Origin: Macrostomum hystrix
Taxonomy: Eukaryota > Platyhelminthes > Macrostomidae
DNA length: 64,000 nucleotides
Assembly (NCBI GenBank): GCA_950097015.1
Contig: CATNEN010000038.1
Location: 13,696,001-13,760,000, forward strand
Reading direction: 5' to 3'
In this document: piece by piece, positions 12,065 through 24,700 of the stretch
Layout: every line of letters starts with the position of its first letter
How positions within the stretch are numbered: position 1 is the stretch's first letter
Notes under the pieces: model-generated
The model's input: only the letters and a program-made list of their open reading frames with translations
Database searches by the model: none
What the model was told of the DNA's origin: nothing
Translations under genes and position numbers: made by a program

Positions 12065-12860
12065 TAACGAAAGATATTGGAGAAGAGAGTAGGATGCAAT
12101 GGAAGGAGGATGGGAAGAGAGTGGGATGCAAGGGAAGGAGGATGGGAAGAGAGTAGGATGCAAGGGAAGGAGGATGGGAAGAGAGTGGGATGCAAGGGAA
12201 TGAGGAGGGGAAGAGAGTGGGATGCAATGGAAGGAGGATGGGAAGAGAGTGGGATGCAATGGAAGGAGGATAGGAAGAGAGTGGGATGCAAGGAAAGGAG
12301 GATGGGAAGAGAGTGGGATGCAAGGGAATGAGGAGGGGAAGAGAGTGGGATGCAATGGAAGGAGGATGGGAAGAGAGTGGGATGCAATGGAAGGAGGATG
12401 GGAAGAGAGGGATGCAATGGAAGGAGGATGGGAAGAGAGTGGGATGCAATGGAAGGAGGATGGGAAGAGAGTGGGATGCAATGGAAGGAGGATGGGAAGA
12501 GAGTGGGATGCAATGGAAGGAGGATGGGAAGAGAGTGGGATGCAATGGAAGGAGGATGGGAAGAGAGTGGGATGCAATGGAAGGAGGATGGGAAGAGAGT
12601 GGGATGCAATGGAAGGAGGATGGGAAGAGAGTGGGATGCAATGGAAGGAGGATGGGAAGAGAGTGGGATGCAAGGGAAGGAGGATGGGAAGAGAGTGGGA
12701 TGCAATGGAAGGAGGATGGGAAGAGATTGGGATTCAAGGGAAGGAGGAGGGGAAGAGAGTGAGATGTAAGTGAAGGTTGATGGGATGAGGGGGATGCAAC
12801 GGAAGGAGGAGATAAAAGTGAGATGTAAGTGAAGATTGATGGGATGAGAGTGAGATGGAA
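12065..12860. repeat. Minisatellite, 32-bp purine-rich unit, about 21 copies plus degenerate edge
   Basis: Units read GGGATGCAATGGAAGGAGGA then TGGGAAGAGAGT. The centre (12420-12700) is nearly homogeneous; the 3' edge (12760-12860) is degraded. Because 32 is not a multiple of three, the array is open in several frames at once, each giving the same peptide out of register. None of these frames is likely to be a gene. Confidence 0.92.
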
Positions 12861-13016
12861 GGGAAGGATGATATTATGAGTGTGATATGAAATAACAAGT
12901 CGATTGGAAGTGAAAGCTGGCCTTTATATTCTCGAATTCGCGGCAGCTCTTCAGACAAGCTACACCAGCAGCATCAGCAGCAGCAGCACGGCCTTTCAGA
13001 GCCAGACGCCGCACCG

Positions 13017-16000
13017 ATGGCCGGGCCGCTGTCTCGCCTGGTGCAGACATGCCGCCCAAGGGGCCTTCGTCTATCATCAGCCAACACCTGCTGCCGGCAG
13101 ATGCTGCTGACCCTGGCCCTGATGATCTACTTGGGCTTTGGGGCGGCGATCTTCACTGCGCTGGAGAGACGCGACGAGCTGCAGCGGGAGCAGCAGATGT
13201 TGTACCTGCTCAAGAGAGTTGCCAGTGAGTGACGCTTCACGATTTAGGACTTCATTTTGGAACAGGCTTGAAGACAGCCAAACAGATGTGAAGACAGCCA
13301 GACAAGTGAGAAGACAGTCAGACAGTTGGAAGACTGTCAGACAGGTGAGAAGACAGTCAGACAGGTGAGAAGACAGTCAGACAGGTGAGAAAACAGTCAG
13401 ACAGGTGAGAAGACAGTCAGACAGGTGAGAAGACAGTCAGACAGGTGAGAAGACAGTCAGACAGGTGAGAAAACAGTCAGACAGGTGAGAAAACAGTCAG
13501 ACAGGTGAGAAGACAGTCAGACAGGTGAGAAGACAGTCAGACAGGTGAGAAAACAGTCAGACAGGTGAGAAGACAGTCAGACAGGTGAGAAGACAGTCAG
13601 ACAGGTGAGAAGACAGTCAGACAGGTGAGAAAACAGTCAGACAGGTGAGAAAACAGTCAGACAGGTGAGAAGACAGTCAGACAGGTGTGAAGACAGTCAG
13701 ACAGGTGTGAAGACAGTTAGTGGTCTCAAAATTGATTTACTCCCGATTCGCCGAAATTCCTGACTCGAATCCTGATTCGCCGAATCCTGATTCAATACTT
13801 CTTACTTTATCATAAATTAAAATTAAACCACATAACAATTGCCCTCTTTGAGTGTTGGTCAAACATTGGAACTCTATTTCTATTGTATTGAAATTAATTT
13901 TAAAAAACTAACTTAAATGAAATGCACTTTCTTCATTCATTAACTTGTAAACTTGCTTCTAAACTTTATTAACTTTCTGGAATGTAGATTGAGTGAGCAA
14001 AGAAGAACATCACAGGTACTTCGGAAAAAGCAAAACTTGCTGGACATCCTTGTAGAGCCGAAAGTAAAAGTGTAATGAGGTACGGTAGCTCAGCAAAAAA
14101 TGTTCTTAGCAATTTTTTCGGCAAAGAGGGAATTCGGCGAATCAGGAATCGGCGAATCGGGAATTTCGGCGAATCGGGATTCGGCGAATTGGAATTTCGG
14201 CAAATCGGGATTCGGCGAATCGGGAGTAAACCCTAAAAATTTGACAGAGCTATAAATTTAAGTAAAATTATCCCAAAAATGTATAATCGGCAAAGTCGCA
14301 AGTGACTTAAAATGAAATCAGGTTGAGCATTGTAACGACTGTAAAATATGTTTTGAAAAGCACACGACGAAAGCATCATATTGGCTATATGAATTGTGGT
14401 GATAACATTGCAAATGCCTATCACAAACCAGAATTTTCTGTATCACAAATGACATGCCTGGTCATGCAAGGCAAATAGTCTTTGCACACCAAATCTATTA
14501 TTTTAGTGGTAAAGCCTTTCGTTCCGGTTTTCTGCTTCACAAATTCTGCACTGCTTGCCAAGCAGAATAATTATTTTGTTTTCTTAGTCACTGTGCCCAC
14601 CTTTTTTTATGCTTCGTAACTTTTCCCAATCTGCTGTACTGTTATCCCTGGGCAAACAGATCCTAAAAAGACAGGCGACCGTTATTTCGGTGAAAATTTG
14701 CAAATTTACAGCAACTTCTGCAAGTTACTATTTATCGTAGAAAGAAAGCGTTATAATATTTGCTCGCATTATTCGCAAGGGGGACTTTAGACAGTGCCGT
14801 ATCATTTGGTGACAGCCGACCCTCAGCCAGCGAGGGGGCAATTCTGCCCATTCCACTGAGTCATGGATACGCATGGATACACATGTGTGTACATCTCCGA
14901 TTTTCTCATCGTTAATCACGAAGCTGCGTTTGCCAGTGTCAGTTTCCAAAGATCTGCTCATTTTAAACAGTGGAGCTGCAGTCTTGTTTTCTTATAGCTA
15001 AGTAAATAAACTCGACCTAAACTCGAAATAACTCGACCTATTCAAAATGCAGAACTGGACCTATTCAAAATGCAGAACTGGACCTATTCAAAATCCAGAA
15101 CTGGACCTATTCAAAATCCAGAACTGGACCTATTCAAAATGCAGAACTGGACCTATTCAAAATCCAGAACTGGACCTATTCAAAATCCAGAACTGGACCA
15201 ATTCAAAATGCAGAACTGGACCTATTCAAAATCCAGAACTGGACCTATTCAAAATCCAGAACTGGACCTGTTCAAAATGTCAGAACTCGACCTATTCAAA
15301 CGGCTATTTGTTTTAGCAACATATTTGCTTGCAAAAAGACCCGTCTTAAAACTTTCATCGCGAGGCGAGCTGACCTGCAGTGATCAGATTTCGAACGTCA
15401 CGGACCTGCTTGTCGAGCTGCTGTCGAGCCTGCCCAGCGGCACGTCAGTGTCCCGCAGCGGCGCCAGCCGCAATTTGACGCTGCAGCTGCCAACCAAGTG
15501 GGACTTTCAAAGCGCCTTATTCTTCAGCATGACTGTCGTCACCACCATCGGCTACGGCAACGTGGCGCCGTCCACCAGTGCTGGCCGCTGCTTCTGTTGC
15601 GCCTACGCCACGTTCGGCATCCCCCTGCTGGCACTGTTTCTGAGCGGAGTGGCGGCGCGTTTGAAGTGCCTCGAGACACGCACTTTGCGCTGGAAGTGCT
15701 GGAGCAACAGGCCGCGAATCAGCTCCGGCTTGGTCTGCCTGCTATTCATCACGGCTGGCTTGGTGCTGTACTTTGTGCTGCCATCGCTGCTGTTTACCTA
15801 CACGGAGGGTTGGCAGTTCGGATGGGGCTTGTACTACTGCTTCATCACCCTGTCAACCATCGGGTTCGGTGACTTTATCGCTGGTGAGGAATCTGATTAT
15901 CTGGCCTAGAGGTCGTGAGTTCGAATCTAGAATCTAGTGAAGATAGAACGGAGCCCGAGGTCAGTCCTCGAACCAAACCAACTGGAATCAGTAGCTGGTC

Positions 16001-17623
16001 GATCCAATCGACTAGAAACGCTGAGACATCTCAGCCCAGTCGAAAAATCTAAAGCTGATGTTGTACGTCTTATAACTTTCTGGCCTACAGGCATACCACC
16101 CAAGCATTCCAAAACGACAGCTATCACATGACCATCACATGACCATCACGCCTTGCTTTGAGCCTTGGATGATGAGAAGTAGACATGTATAGTCATTGTT
16201 GATCCGGGTCTCAGAACCCGAATATTTTTCCATGAGCCGTGTCGCTGGCTCGTGGGATGAACAGCCGGTAGGTTTTCGACCTGTGCCGAAAGTGCAGTGC
16301 GGCCTAGAGTAAATCCAAGACGCTCTCCGTGTATAACACACTAAAAGTGGGCAGACCTCGCGCTGGCAGACCGAGACCGGTTTCTGGCTTGTTTGCCTTC
16401 GTCAGTCAGCCATAGCCACACCACCACTCTTAGTGTGCACAGAAGTCTCTTTTAAGCTTAATTTGCCTTTTTTATGGCGATACTTTTTTAGTGTTATGTG
16501 AGAGTTTTGCAGCCAAGTCTTTGCTTTTCTACTGTTGCCAGTAGTCTGAATTGTATCTCTCATACCGTGGTCCAAAATATCGAGTGTTCCATCCCTTTGG
16601 AGGCGTGCGCTGAAAACTTTCAGCACTTTAAATAGAATGGTAGCTCGACTGACAGCGACTCTAAATCACGCCATGAGTATCTAGAAAACTGCTGAGAACC
16701 TCCTGGATACATTTTCCATATTTTCGATCATGAGTGTGTGGTAAGGACCGGCACTCGGGTTGCTTTCATCAACACTTGGAAATCCCGAACTTAGTGGGTC
16801 CAGAGGACATATTGCTGTCCACTTTCGAGTCGAAGCTGACGGCATGCGAGTCAGATCACTCTTGAATTCAAGGCACTCGGCAGCATCAAGTTAGTTGCAA
16901 ATGAAAATCCTTCTGGCAGAGTTCAGGCCGTAGTCCTTCAAGCTGGAATCAGCTGCCACGGATTGGGCAGATGTCTAAGTGAATAGAAGCCTGGATGAGC
17001 CTGGAAGGACTGGGGTGAGATGCCTCGGCGTTTCTAGTCGACTGGATCGACCAGCTACTGATTCCAGTTGGTTTGGTTCGAGGATCGACCTCGGGCTCCA
17101 TTCTACAGCCTAAGTTGACATTCCATTTCCTTAAGCGAGTCAATAAATCCATCTATTGTATACTTTATATTTTATTCGAATCTATGACCATGACGACATG
17201 ATGGAAACCCCAAAATATCTAGTTCTGTACGAACTCAGCTATCCGAGTCCTTAATGCCAAGAAGCAGTTTCTCTGAAATAGCGCGTCCAATTCACCGCCC
17301 TAAAAAACTCGCCAGGCCAAAAGCCGCCGCTCTTCCCGGGCTACAAGGTGCTGCTTAGCCTGTGGATCTACACCGGCCTGATCTTCGTCTCCGGCTGCAT
17401 CGCCGCCATCCAGTCGGTGATGGAGCGCGGCGCTGACGCATTCTCAGCGCCGAAGCCGGAGCCGGAGGCTGTCGCTGTGGAAGTCGGCTTGTCAACCAAC
17501 GGTGCAGACAACTCTGAAGTGACCAATTCTGACGTCACTGATAAGGTTCAAAGCGACGATGGCAACGCAGCAAAATTTGATGCGCCTGCTATGCAGTTGG
17601 TCTTGGAAGATATTAATTGTTGA
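13017..17623 (+). CDS. Two-pore-domain (K2P) potassium channel, three exons
   Basis: Proposed exons 13017-13224, 15365-15883 and 17316-17623 join in phase to 344 residues. Exon 1 encodes a short basic N-terminus and the first membrane segment, closing with a short acidic/basic stretch. Exon 2 holds an extracellular cap with NVT and NLT glycosylation sites, pore 1 with filter TTIGYGN, membrane segments 2 and 3, and pore 2 with STIGFGD. Exon 3 holds membrane segment 4 and an acidic C-tail. Two filters per chain are diagnostic of K2P leak channels, which act as dimers in the plasma membrane. The exon 2 start is the least certain: an acceptor ending GCGAG at 15364 keeps phase with the GTGAGT donor at 13225, while TGCAG at 15380 would need a donor 4 bp later. 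An acceptor-like TCTTCAG at 12948-12954 precedes the start. The subfamily was not determined. Confidence 0.85.
13268..13722. repeat. Minisatellite, 20-bp unit, about 22 copies, in K2P intron 1
   Basis: Unit AGACAGTCAGACAGGTGAGA with A/G changes at one position. Each unit contains CAGGTGAGA, close to the consensus 5' splice site. The array begins about 45 bp after the true donor of exon 1. Confidence 0.93.
13736..14230. mobile_element. MITE-like element with 20-bp perfect terminal inverted repeats
   Basis: The left end TTTACTCCCGATTCGCCGAA (13736-13755) is repeated inverted at 14211-14230. Subterminal copies of GATTCGCCGAATC-like motifs cluster at both ends. The interior is AT-rich with no transposase. 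The element is 495 bp and lies in K2P intron 1. No clear target duplication was seen. Confidence 0.75.
14770..14925 (-). mobile_element. SINE family B fragment (3' part), minus strand
   Basis: Shares with the other family B copies the blocks GGGGGCAATTCTGCCCATTC and TTCTCATCGT. The tRNA-like head is missing. It lies in K2P intron 1. Confidence 0.65.
15033..15302. repeat. Minisatellite, 23-bp unit, about 12 copies, in K2P intron 1
   Basis: Unit CAAAATCCAGAACTGGACCT plus ATT, with TCCAG/TGCAG variants. The array ends only about 60 bp before exon 2 and shares one open frame with it, so a naive gene model would extend the channel through the repeat. Confidence 0.93.
15945..16041 (+). repeat. Left arm of a ~97-bp inverted repeat in K2P intron 2
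   Basis: Matches 17008-17105 in reverse complement with a few mismatches. Both arms contain GAACCAAACCAACTGGAATC and TAGCTGGTCGATCCA. The arms are about 1 kb apart. Confidence 0.8.
17008..17105 (-). repeat. Right arm of a ~97-bp inverted repeat in K2P intron 2
   Basis: Reverse complement of 15945-16041, ending close to the third exon. The arms could be ends of a non-autonomous DNA element or two oppositely inserted copies of a short repeat. The interval between them shows no recognised gene. Confidence 0.8.
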
Positions 17624-17793
17624 CCAGTGTGAGGCTGAGAAGCCGGTGGTTTGTGCCAGAAAAACTGATGGAGCTTCGGTGGGCTTGGTAGTTGCTGATA
17701 CTTAATCATAGCTAATCTTGCTTAGTGCGGGCTCGCAAATCATTAGTACCGGTGGGTGTTGCAGTTGCAGAAAGTATACAAAAGTCTATATGA

Positions 17794-17799
17794 AATAAA
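17794..17799 (+). terminator. Polyadenylation signal AATAAA of the K2P gene
   Basis: The first AATAAA downstream of the channel stop codon, about 170 bp away, in AT-rich sequence. Confidence 0.55.
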
Positions 17800-20700
17800 A
17801 ACGTAGATAAAGTTATAATTACAATTTCTCTATTGTTTATAGCTATAATAATTATATGTTCATCATTTACAAGTGACTTTTAAACAAAATCGATGCAGGA
17901 ATACTTGTATTTTGTGTGTATATCGTTTTAACTGCACCTTGATTTACAATAGGCCTATCTTTTATCTCTTTGTTGTCGATCTTTTCTTTTTAAAAGTTGA
18001 TTGATTGTTAAGTTTCTGTTTAATTTCCCTTGTAACTTTTTACTTCTTTCCAATGCACACGTAGTTTTAATATTTCATGTTAATATGACACTAAATTAAA
18101 ATCAGATGCACGTATTTTCAACTATTACGTGAATTTTTGTGTATGGTCAAATAAATCTACTTCTTTTTGCGACTATTGAAAAACTTTAGTTTATAATGAC
18201 TTTAAATATTTTTCTTTAAAGAAATAAAAATGAAGAAATCATGATGCATGCTTGCGAATTAACTTTGACAAAGCAGTTTATTATCAAAGCAGCAGCTTTG
18301 ATAAAGAAAGCAGTGAATTTCTTATTCATGGAAATGCTCAAGGGTCGTTCTCAAAACTTCGGTCAGGTATGAATTAACAAATGCCAGTGGTTTAAAAGAG
18401 TGGAGCTGATAAAATATGTCTGGAGAAGGAACCTTAGTGCAATCTTTTTTTATTTTATTCAATTTTTTCAGTTTTGAGAAGGCTTAAATCTTAAAATGAT
18501 ATTCTAGTGTCAATTTAAAGTTATCGCGCTAGCTCACAACGATTACACGAAAGATAAAGCCACTAAATATTTGTGAAATAAAATAGTTTCATATTATTTC
18601 ATATTATAATACTTATATAGGAACAAAAGAGTGGAGACAAAAACTCTAGCTCCAAAATCTAATTTTCTTGTTTACTATCCAAACGGGCTGATTTGCACAG
18701 AGAATTTTTTTTTCATTTTTTACTTTTTAAGATGCTAACAGTGTTAAATAATAAAAACAGTAAACTTTTTGCCCTGACTGACCAAAACACGAAATCAAAC
18801 ATTTGAACTTTTTTTCGAATATATAGAAAAAAATTTTTTGTAGCTTTGAATTCATATCTCTTATGAAAAAAAACATTTTTTGTGATTTATATTTTTAAAA
18901 TGTCTTTTTTGAAGCACAGTTTTTTTCTATAAGTCTAAAATAACTTGATTTATTGTTTTTTATTTAAGCTGAAACCTCCATTGGTAGTTTTATATAATTC
19001 AATCTCTGAAAAATTGTACAATATGTTATATACGTCTGAACTGCAGTTTTGCATGCACTGCAGATATTCCAGATTTTATCTTTTTTTAATGTTTTCTTTC
19101 TTTAAGTTTTTCATAACATAGGTCATGGTCAATAATATAAGCTCAAACTTGACCAGCATATTCCCTACATCTCAAGCTTTGAAAAGAGGTATAGATTTGC
19201 TTGTATATTGCCTACTAGTTTGTTTGAAAGCAAGTACATTCAACTTAAAAAATTATACGTGTCGTAAAAAACTAAAAGGCTATTTGCATTACGGTCGTTA
19301 AATTGTTAATTTTTTCGAACAGTTCATTTTTGCAGCTCAGAAGCTCAGCAACTCAGCAATTCGGTAATTCAGAAAAATATAGGCCTTCTCTGTTTCTATT
19401 CAAGGATTTATAAAGATAACATCTGTCAAGAGTTAAAGATACGTTGTTGTTATTAAGTTGGGGTAAAACACAGGATTTTTACATCCTGCCCCCCGCGCAT
19501 CAGCCGAAGCTCTTACGCTCAAGAGTTAAAGATACTATCGTTTAGAAAAAACTATATGCGGCAGTCAGGTTAATAAAATGATGCACTGTACTTTTCGTAA
19601 CACAATCAAAAATTTTTTATTTCGAAACTATATTTACGAAGCTAATAATTTTTTGGCTTTGTAGCTAAATGCATAACTAAGTTACTTCATAGCAAAAAAA
19701 CATTTTTTAAGTTAAGTATGTTATAACTTCTTTTATAACACACAAATTACAAATTTAACATTTCAAAGAAATGTGACTACTTATATGCTCACGATTGCCC
19801 ATGCCACAGCAGATGAGTTATCAAAATTAAAATTACGTTGATATTTAGTTTTATGTTATAGATATGATATTGATATTACTGAAATGTATACCTATGCCTC
19901 TTAGGCCTTTCCTTTAAGTTTCTTTTATGTCTTTATATATCAATATGGTATGGCATTTGTCCACTTTTATCCACTTATTATATTTATATTTATATTTATG
20001 TAAGTTTACATATTATGTGTACTTACATAACTAATGAGTATCAAAATTAATAAAGTGCGTGTAGGTGTCTTAGCTGCATGCTACTCAACATGAATTAGAA
20101 AGTTTGTTTCAAAGCAGAATATTTAGTTTTAAGAAGAGCAACAATTTTTTTACTTTTATGTACTTATATTAAAGTCTCATCTCATGTAGCAATCATAGCT
20201 TTCCTAATAAATTTAGCTACCTAATGTTTTAAGGCTCAAAAGGGACGTTTGTATCATTATAGTTGCTTTTATAGATGCTCTTTTAAATAAAAATATTCGT
20301 TTGATTGTAATGTACTAATGCACCCTTAATAAAGTTTTTGTCCATTAGGACATAAAACATTGTTAGTATCTGCTCTGCATATATTATATGCAAACAAAGA
20401 ACAAACAAAAATACTTTTAAACTAGATATTTCTGTATATATTTATCATATCATTTTATTTTCTATTGTCATGGATCAAACATTTTTGCTGTCATCTAAGC
20501 TTTCCTTTTAATATACAAATTAAACACACACCTAAAAAGCTTTTGGTACATAATTGAAGTCCAGATCATGGGGTTCATACCTGAACTTTATAAATTTCTA
20601 ATGTAGAATTTAGAAACCTCTTTAAAGGACATTGGTAGTTGATTAGGTTGGTATGATTGAAAGTCTACATCAGTGTCCTAATGTAAAAGTTGTGTTATTG

Positions 20701-21764
20701 CAGTAAATCAAATAGTACAAGAAATTTGGGTAGTATAAAAAGCTAATTCCTAAAAGGGACTTGTATATTGCCAATTATTTTATATTTTTTAATGCTAACA
20801 AACTTAACAAACCTAGGGTTTCATAACAAACAATATTATTATATACCTTATAGTGTATTTTCTTTGCTTTTTGTAATTGGTCATAAAAGGAAACTAATTT
20901 ATTTATTGCTGTGATTATAAAATAGAAAATGAAGCAACTTGGAAATTACTGCAGTAATTTGACTTGGACATTTTTCCACTGGGTGTAAGTCTAAACCTTG
21001 TGGACATTTTCTGTTTGTTGTAATGTGGCAAAAAAAATAAAAAGCATGTACAATTCATACAGGTCTATGCTTACCATGATATGGACTATGGTATGCATGC
21101 ACTTTTTATATTGTTTTGTTCAAAAATATAAATAGTCAGCTAACTAAGTATTTTTCACACCCTAGTGAGCTGATACACAAATTTCCAAGCTAGTTTAAAT
21201 GAAACTTTCAAAAAGCTATAATTAAGAAGCTTTAATAAAGAATATCATTAATTTTTAACATATATTTTATCATTAACATATATTAAACTGTTAAAAATAA
21301 TTTCCTGACTATGAATGCTTTAATGCCTAGAAAGAATAAACTTCGAGTTTGTGTAAACTTTGAGTACTTTGAGTTTTTTAGATTTGGTTTTAAGTTTTGT
21401 TAGAACTTGTTAATTCATATTTACAAAACCAACTTTTGAACCTTGCTTTCCTTTCTCCAATAAGATTTATAGTTTTAAATTCCCCACCACTTCTTTTTTT
21501 CAGCTAATTTCAACTCGGCCTGTCAGAGATTTTATCTATACATAGACTTCCTCGCTTTTCTTTTCTTCTGCTGGGACCACAGCTTGTGATTGGCCAGGCC
21601 TATATTTTTTACTTTACCCTCTCTTTTCCTATTTTTATCTATCAATAAATTGCTGCGGAGCTTTTTTCCTACTCTGTGTGAAAGTCGCTTTTCACACAGA
21701 AATCGCAGTGTCTGCCCTGTAGGCTCAATTATTAACCAAAAGAGCTAAAAATAAAACAGAAGCC
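17800..21764. other. AT-rich intergenic region between K2P channel and PTEN
   Basis: Nearly 4 kb without a supported coding frame or array. It contains one short retro-insertion (19426-19535, listed separately). Near 21586 an inverted CCAAT box (GATTGGCC) lies about 175 bp before the PTEN start, and CTGCCCTGTAG at 21711-21721 looks like a splice acceptor about 43 bp before the start codon. Confidence 0.5.
19426..19535 (-). mobile_element. Short retro-insertion (76 bp) flanked by 17-bp target duplication
   Basis: TCAAGAGTTAAAGATAC occurs at 19426-19442 and again at 19519-19535, enclosing 76 bp. Read on the minus strand, the insert begins CGTAAGAGCTTCGGCTGATG and ends in a TTAATAACAACAAC tail, as expected of a 5'-truncated LINE or SINE. 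No full copy was recognised in the window. Confidence 0.7.
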
Positions 21765-24700
21765 ATGTCCCGAAATTTGCGCCAGCTGGTTTCTAAGAAA
21801 AAGCGGCGCTACGAAGACGGCGAATTTAATCTAGACCTGTCCTACATCACGCCGCAAATTATCGCCATGGGCGTGCCAGCTGAGACCTTTGAGCGCTTCT
21901 TTCGGAACGATATCAGCGAGGTTGCTAGGTGAGTTGCCTATTGTGATTTGCTGCATCTCTGGGTCACTGAGTAGGCTGGATTGCAGAGTGATTGACTAGA
22001 CTGGATTGCAGAGTGACTGCCAAGTCTGGATTGATGGCAAAGTGACTGACTAGACTGGATTGCAGAGTGACAGCCAAGTCTGGATTGATGGCAAAGTGAC
22101 TGACTAGACTGGATTGCAGAGTGACAGCCAAGTCTGGATTGATGGCAAAGTGACTGACTAGACTGGATTGTAGAGTGACTGACTAGACTGGATTGTAGAG
22201 TGACTGACTAGACTGGATTGTAGAGTGACTGACTAGACTGGATTGTAGAGTGACTGACTAGACTGGATTGTAGAGTGACTGACTAGACTGGATTGTAGAG
22301 TGACTGACTAGACTGGATTGTAGAGTGACTGACTAGACTGGATTGTAGAGTGACCTACTAGACTGGATTGTAGAGTGACTGACTAGACTGGATTGCAGAG
22401 TGACTGACTAGACTGGATTGCAGAGTGACTGACTAGACTGGATTGCAGAGTGACTGACTAGACTGGATTGTAGAGTGACTGACTAGACTGGATTGTAGAG
22501 TGACTGACTAGACTGGATTGCAGAGTGACTGACTAGACTGGATTGTAGAGTGACTGACTAGACTGGATTGTAGAGTGACTGACTAGACTGGATTGTAGAG
22601 TGACTGACTAGACTGGATTGTAGAGTGACTGACTAGACTGGATTGTAGAGTGACTGACTAGACTGGATTGTAGAGTGACCTACTAGACTGGATTGTAGAG
22701 TGACTGACTAGACTGGATTGCAGAGTGACTGACTAGACTGGATTGCAGAGTGACTGACTAGACTGGATTGCAGAGTGACTGACTAGACTGGATTGCAGAG
22801 TGACTGACTAGACTGGATTGCAGAGTGACTGACTAGACTGGATTGCAGAGTGACAGACTAGACTGGATTGCAGAGTGACTGACTAGACTGGATTGCAGAG
22901 TGACTGACTAGACTGGATTGCAGAGTGACAGACTAGACTGGATTGCAGAGTGACTGACTAGACTGGATTGCAGAGTGACTGACTAGACTGGATTGCAGAG
23001 TGACTGACTAGACTGGATTGCAGAGTGACTGCCAAGTCTGGATTGATGGCAGAGTGACTAATGCGTTTGCAATTTAATTTAATTTCATCTTTGGCAACCA
23101 GGTGGAAATTAGAAGTCGAACAGCTTCTCTGGCGTGTTTAACCCAGAGCAATGATTGAATTGTCAGTTCCAGGGATTTCAATCAATTCTCGTCTCACTTA
23201 AACTCTATAGGGCTGGCTCTGGGGCTTTTGAGCATAGCTCAGGCAGCGGGGAAGGAACTAGGGAGGTTAGATACAGTGGAAATCTGTAAATCAGATTAGT
23301 TATTACTCTTCAGAAATTGCGTGTCACAGAATGGAAATGAAAACGCAGCCACCGGGCCGGCAAATTAATCATTCCGCAGATTCCACTGCCCTACAGCCTT
23401 TACTATTGAACTGTCGGACTGCCGAATCGCCTGTTACGGCATTCCATTATCCACATTTCCCTTATCACCATGTCTCTCTCTCCCTGGGCAATTCAAAAGT
23501 GCAAGTTGTCGATGCACTTTAACTTATCCTCTTTTAGTACTCACTGTCCCTAAAAGTCAGTCGCGCCGTTGCCCCTCAGGCCGTCCAGACTTGCCTTGGC
23601 TAACTGATCGCTTAGTCACTTCTGCAAGGCTTGCACTTGTCGGCTTCAACAAAAAATGTGACTAAATGTAGGAAATAATTTCCAACAGATTGAATGTGGA
23701 TTATCATGTTAGCCTGTCGGTCCGCCCTTCTTTGCAGTCTCCGTCACTTTCTCGACTGCCCACTCGCTTCGAATTCCTTCATCACTCTGGCGCAGACAGT
23801 CGCATTAGTTGCTTCTCTCAGGGCTGCTCCCTGCTGCTCCCTGCTGTTCGACAATGCTCCACTAGTCACCTACCCGCTCTGCTTTCATCATGTCTGAGCT
23901 ATTTCAGAGGACATTAGCTTAATTTGTGTGTGACCTTGCAGTTATCCACTTGTACTCTAGCATTCCAGACCCGTGCACTTTTAGGATCTGTCTAAGCTCG
24001 GTCTGATCAGACTGGATGACTGTCAGTCTGATGTGGGTGTCTGTCAGTCTGATGTGGGTTTCTGTCAGTCTGATGTGGGTTTCTGTCAGTCTGATGTGGG
24101 TTTCCGTCAGTCTGATGTGGGTGTCTGTCAGTCTGATGTGGGTGTCTGTCAGTCTGATGTGGGTGTCTGTCAGTCTGATGTGGGTTTCTGTCAGTCTGAT
24201 GTGGGTGTCTGTCAGTCTGATGTGGGTGTCTGTCAGTCTGATGTGGGTTTCTGTCAGTCTGATGTGGGTGTCTGTCAGTCTGATGTGGGTTTCTGTCAGT
24301 CTGATGTGGGTGTCTGTCAGTCTGATGTGGGTGTCTGTCAGTCTGATGTGGGTGTCTGTCAGTCTGATGTGGGTGTCTGTCAGTCTGATGTGGGTGTCTG
24401 TCAGTCTGATGTGGGTGTCTGTCAGTCTGATGTGGGTGTCTGTCAGTCTGATGTGGGTGTCTGTCAGTCTGATGTGGGTTTCTGTCAGTCTGATGTGGGT
24501 TTCTGTCAGTCTGATCTTATTGTCTGTCAGTCTGAGCTGGGTGTCTGTCAGTCTGAGCTGGGTGTCTGTCAGTCAGAGCTGGGTGTCTGTCAGTCTGAGC
24601 TCGGTGACTGTCAGTCTGAGCTGGGTGACTGTCAGTCTGAGCTGGGTGTCTGTCAGTCTGAGCTGGGTGACTGTCAGTCTGAGCTGGGTGTCTGTCAGTC

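Noticed and set aside
12033-12773. Several 130-230-codon frames on both strands
   Set aside because: All encode the same short peptide in shifted register from a 32-bp purine-rich array.
15047-15360. N-terminal extension of the K2P exon through the 23-bp array
   Set aside because: It would insert a repetitive peptide between the first membrane segment and the cap; a splice acceptor after the array restores a normal K2P layout.
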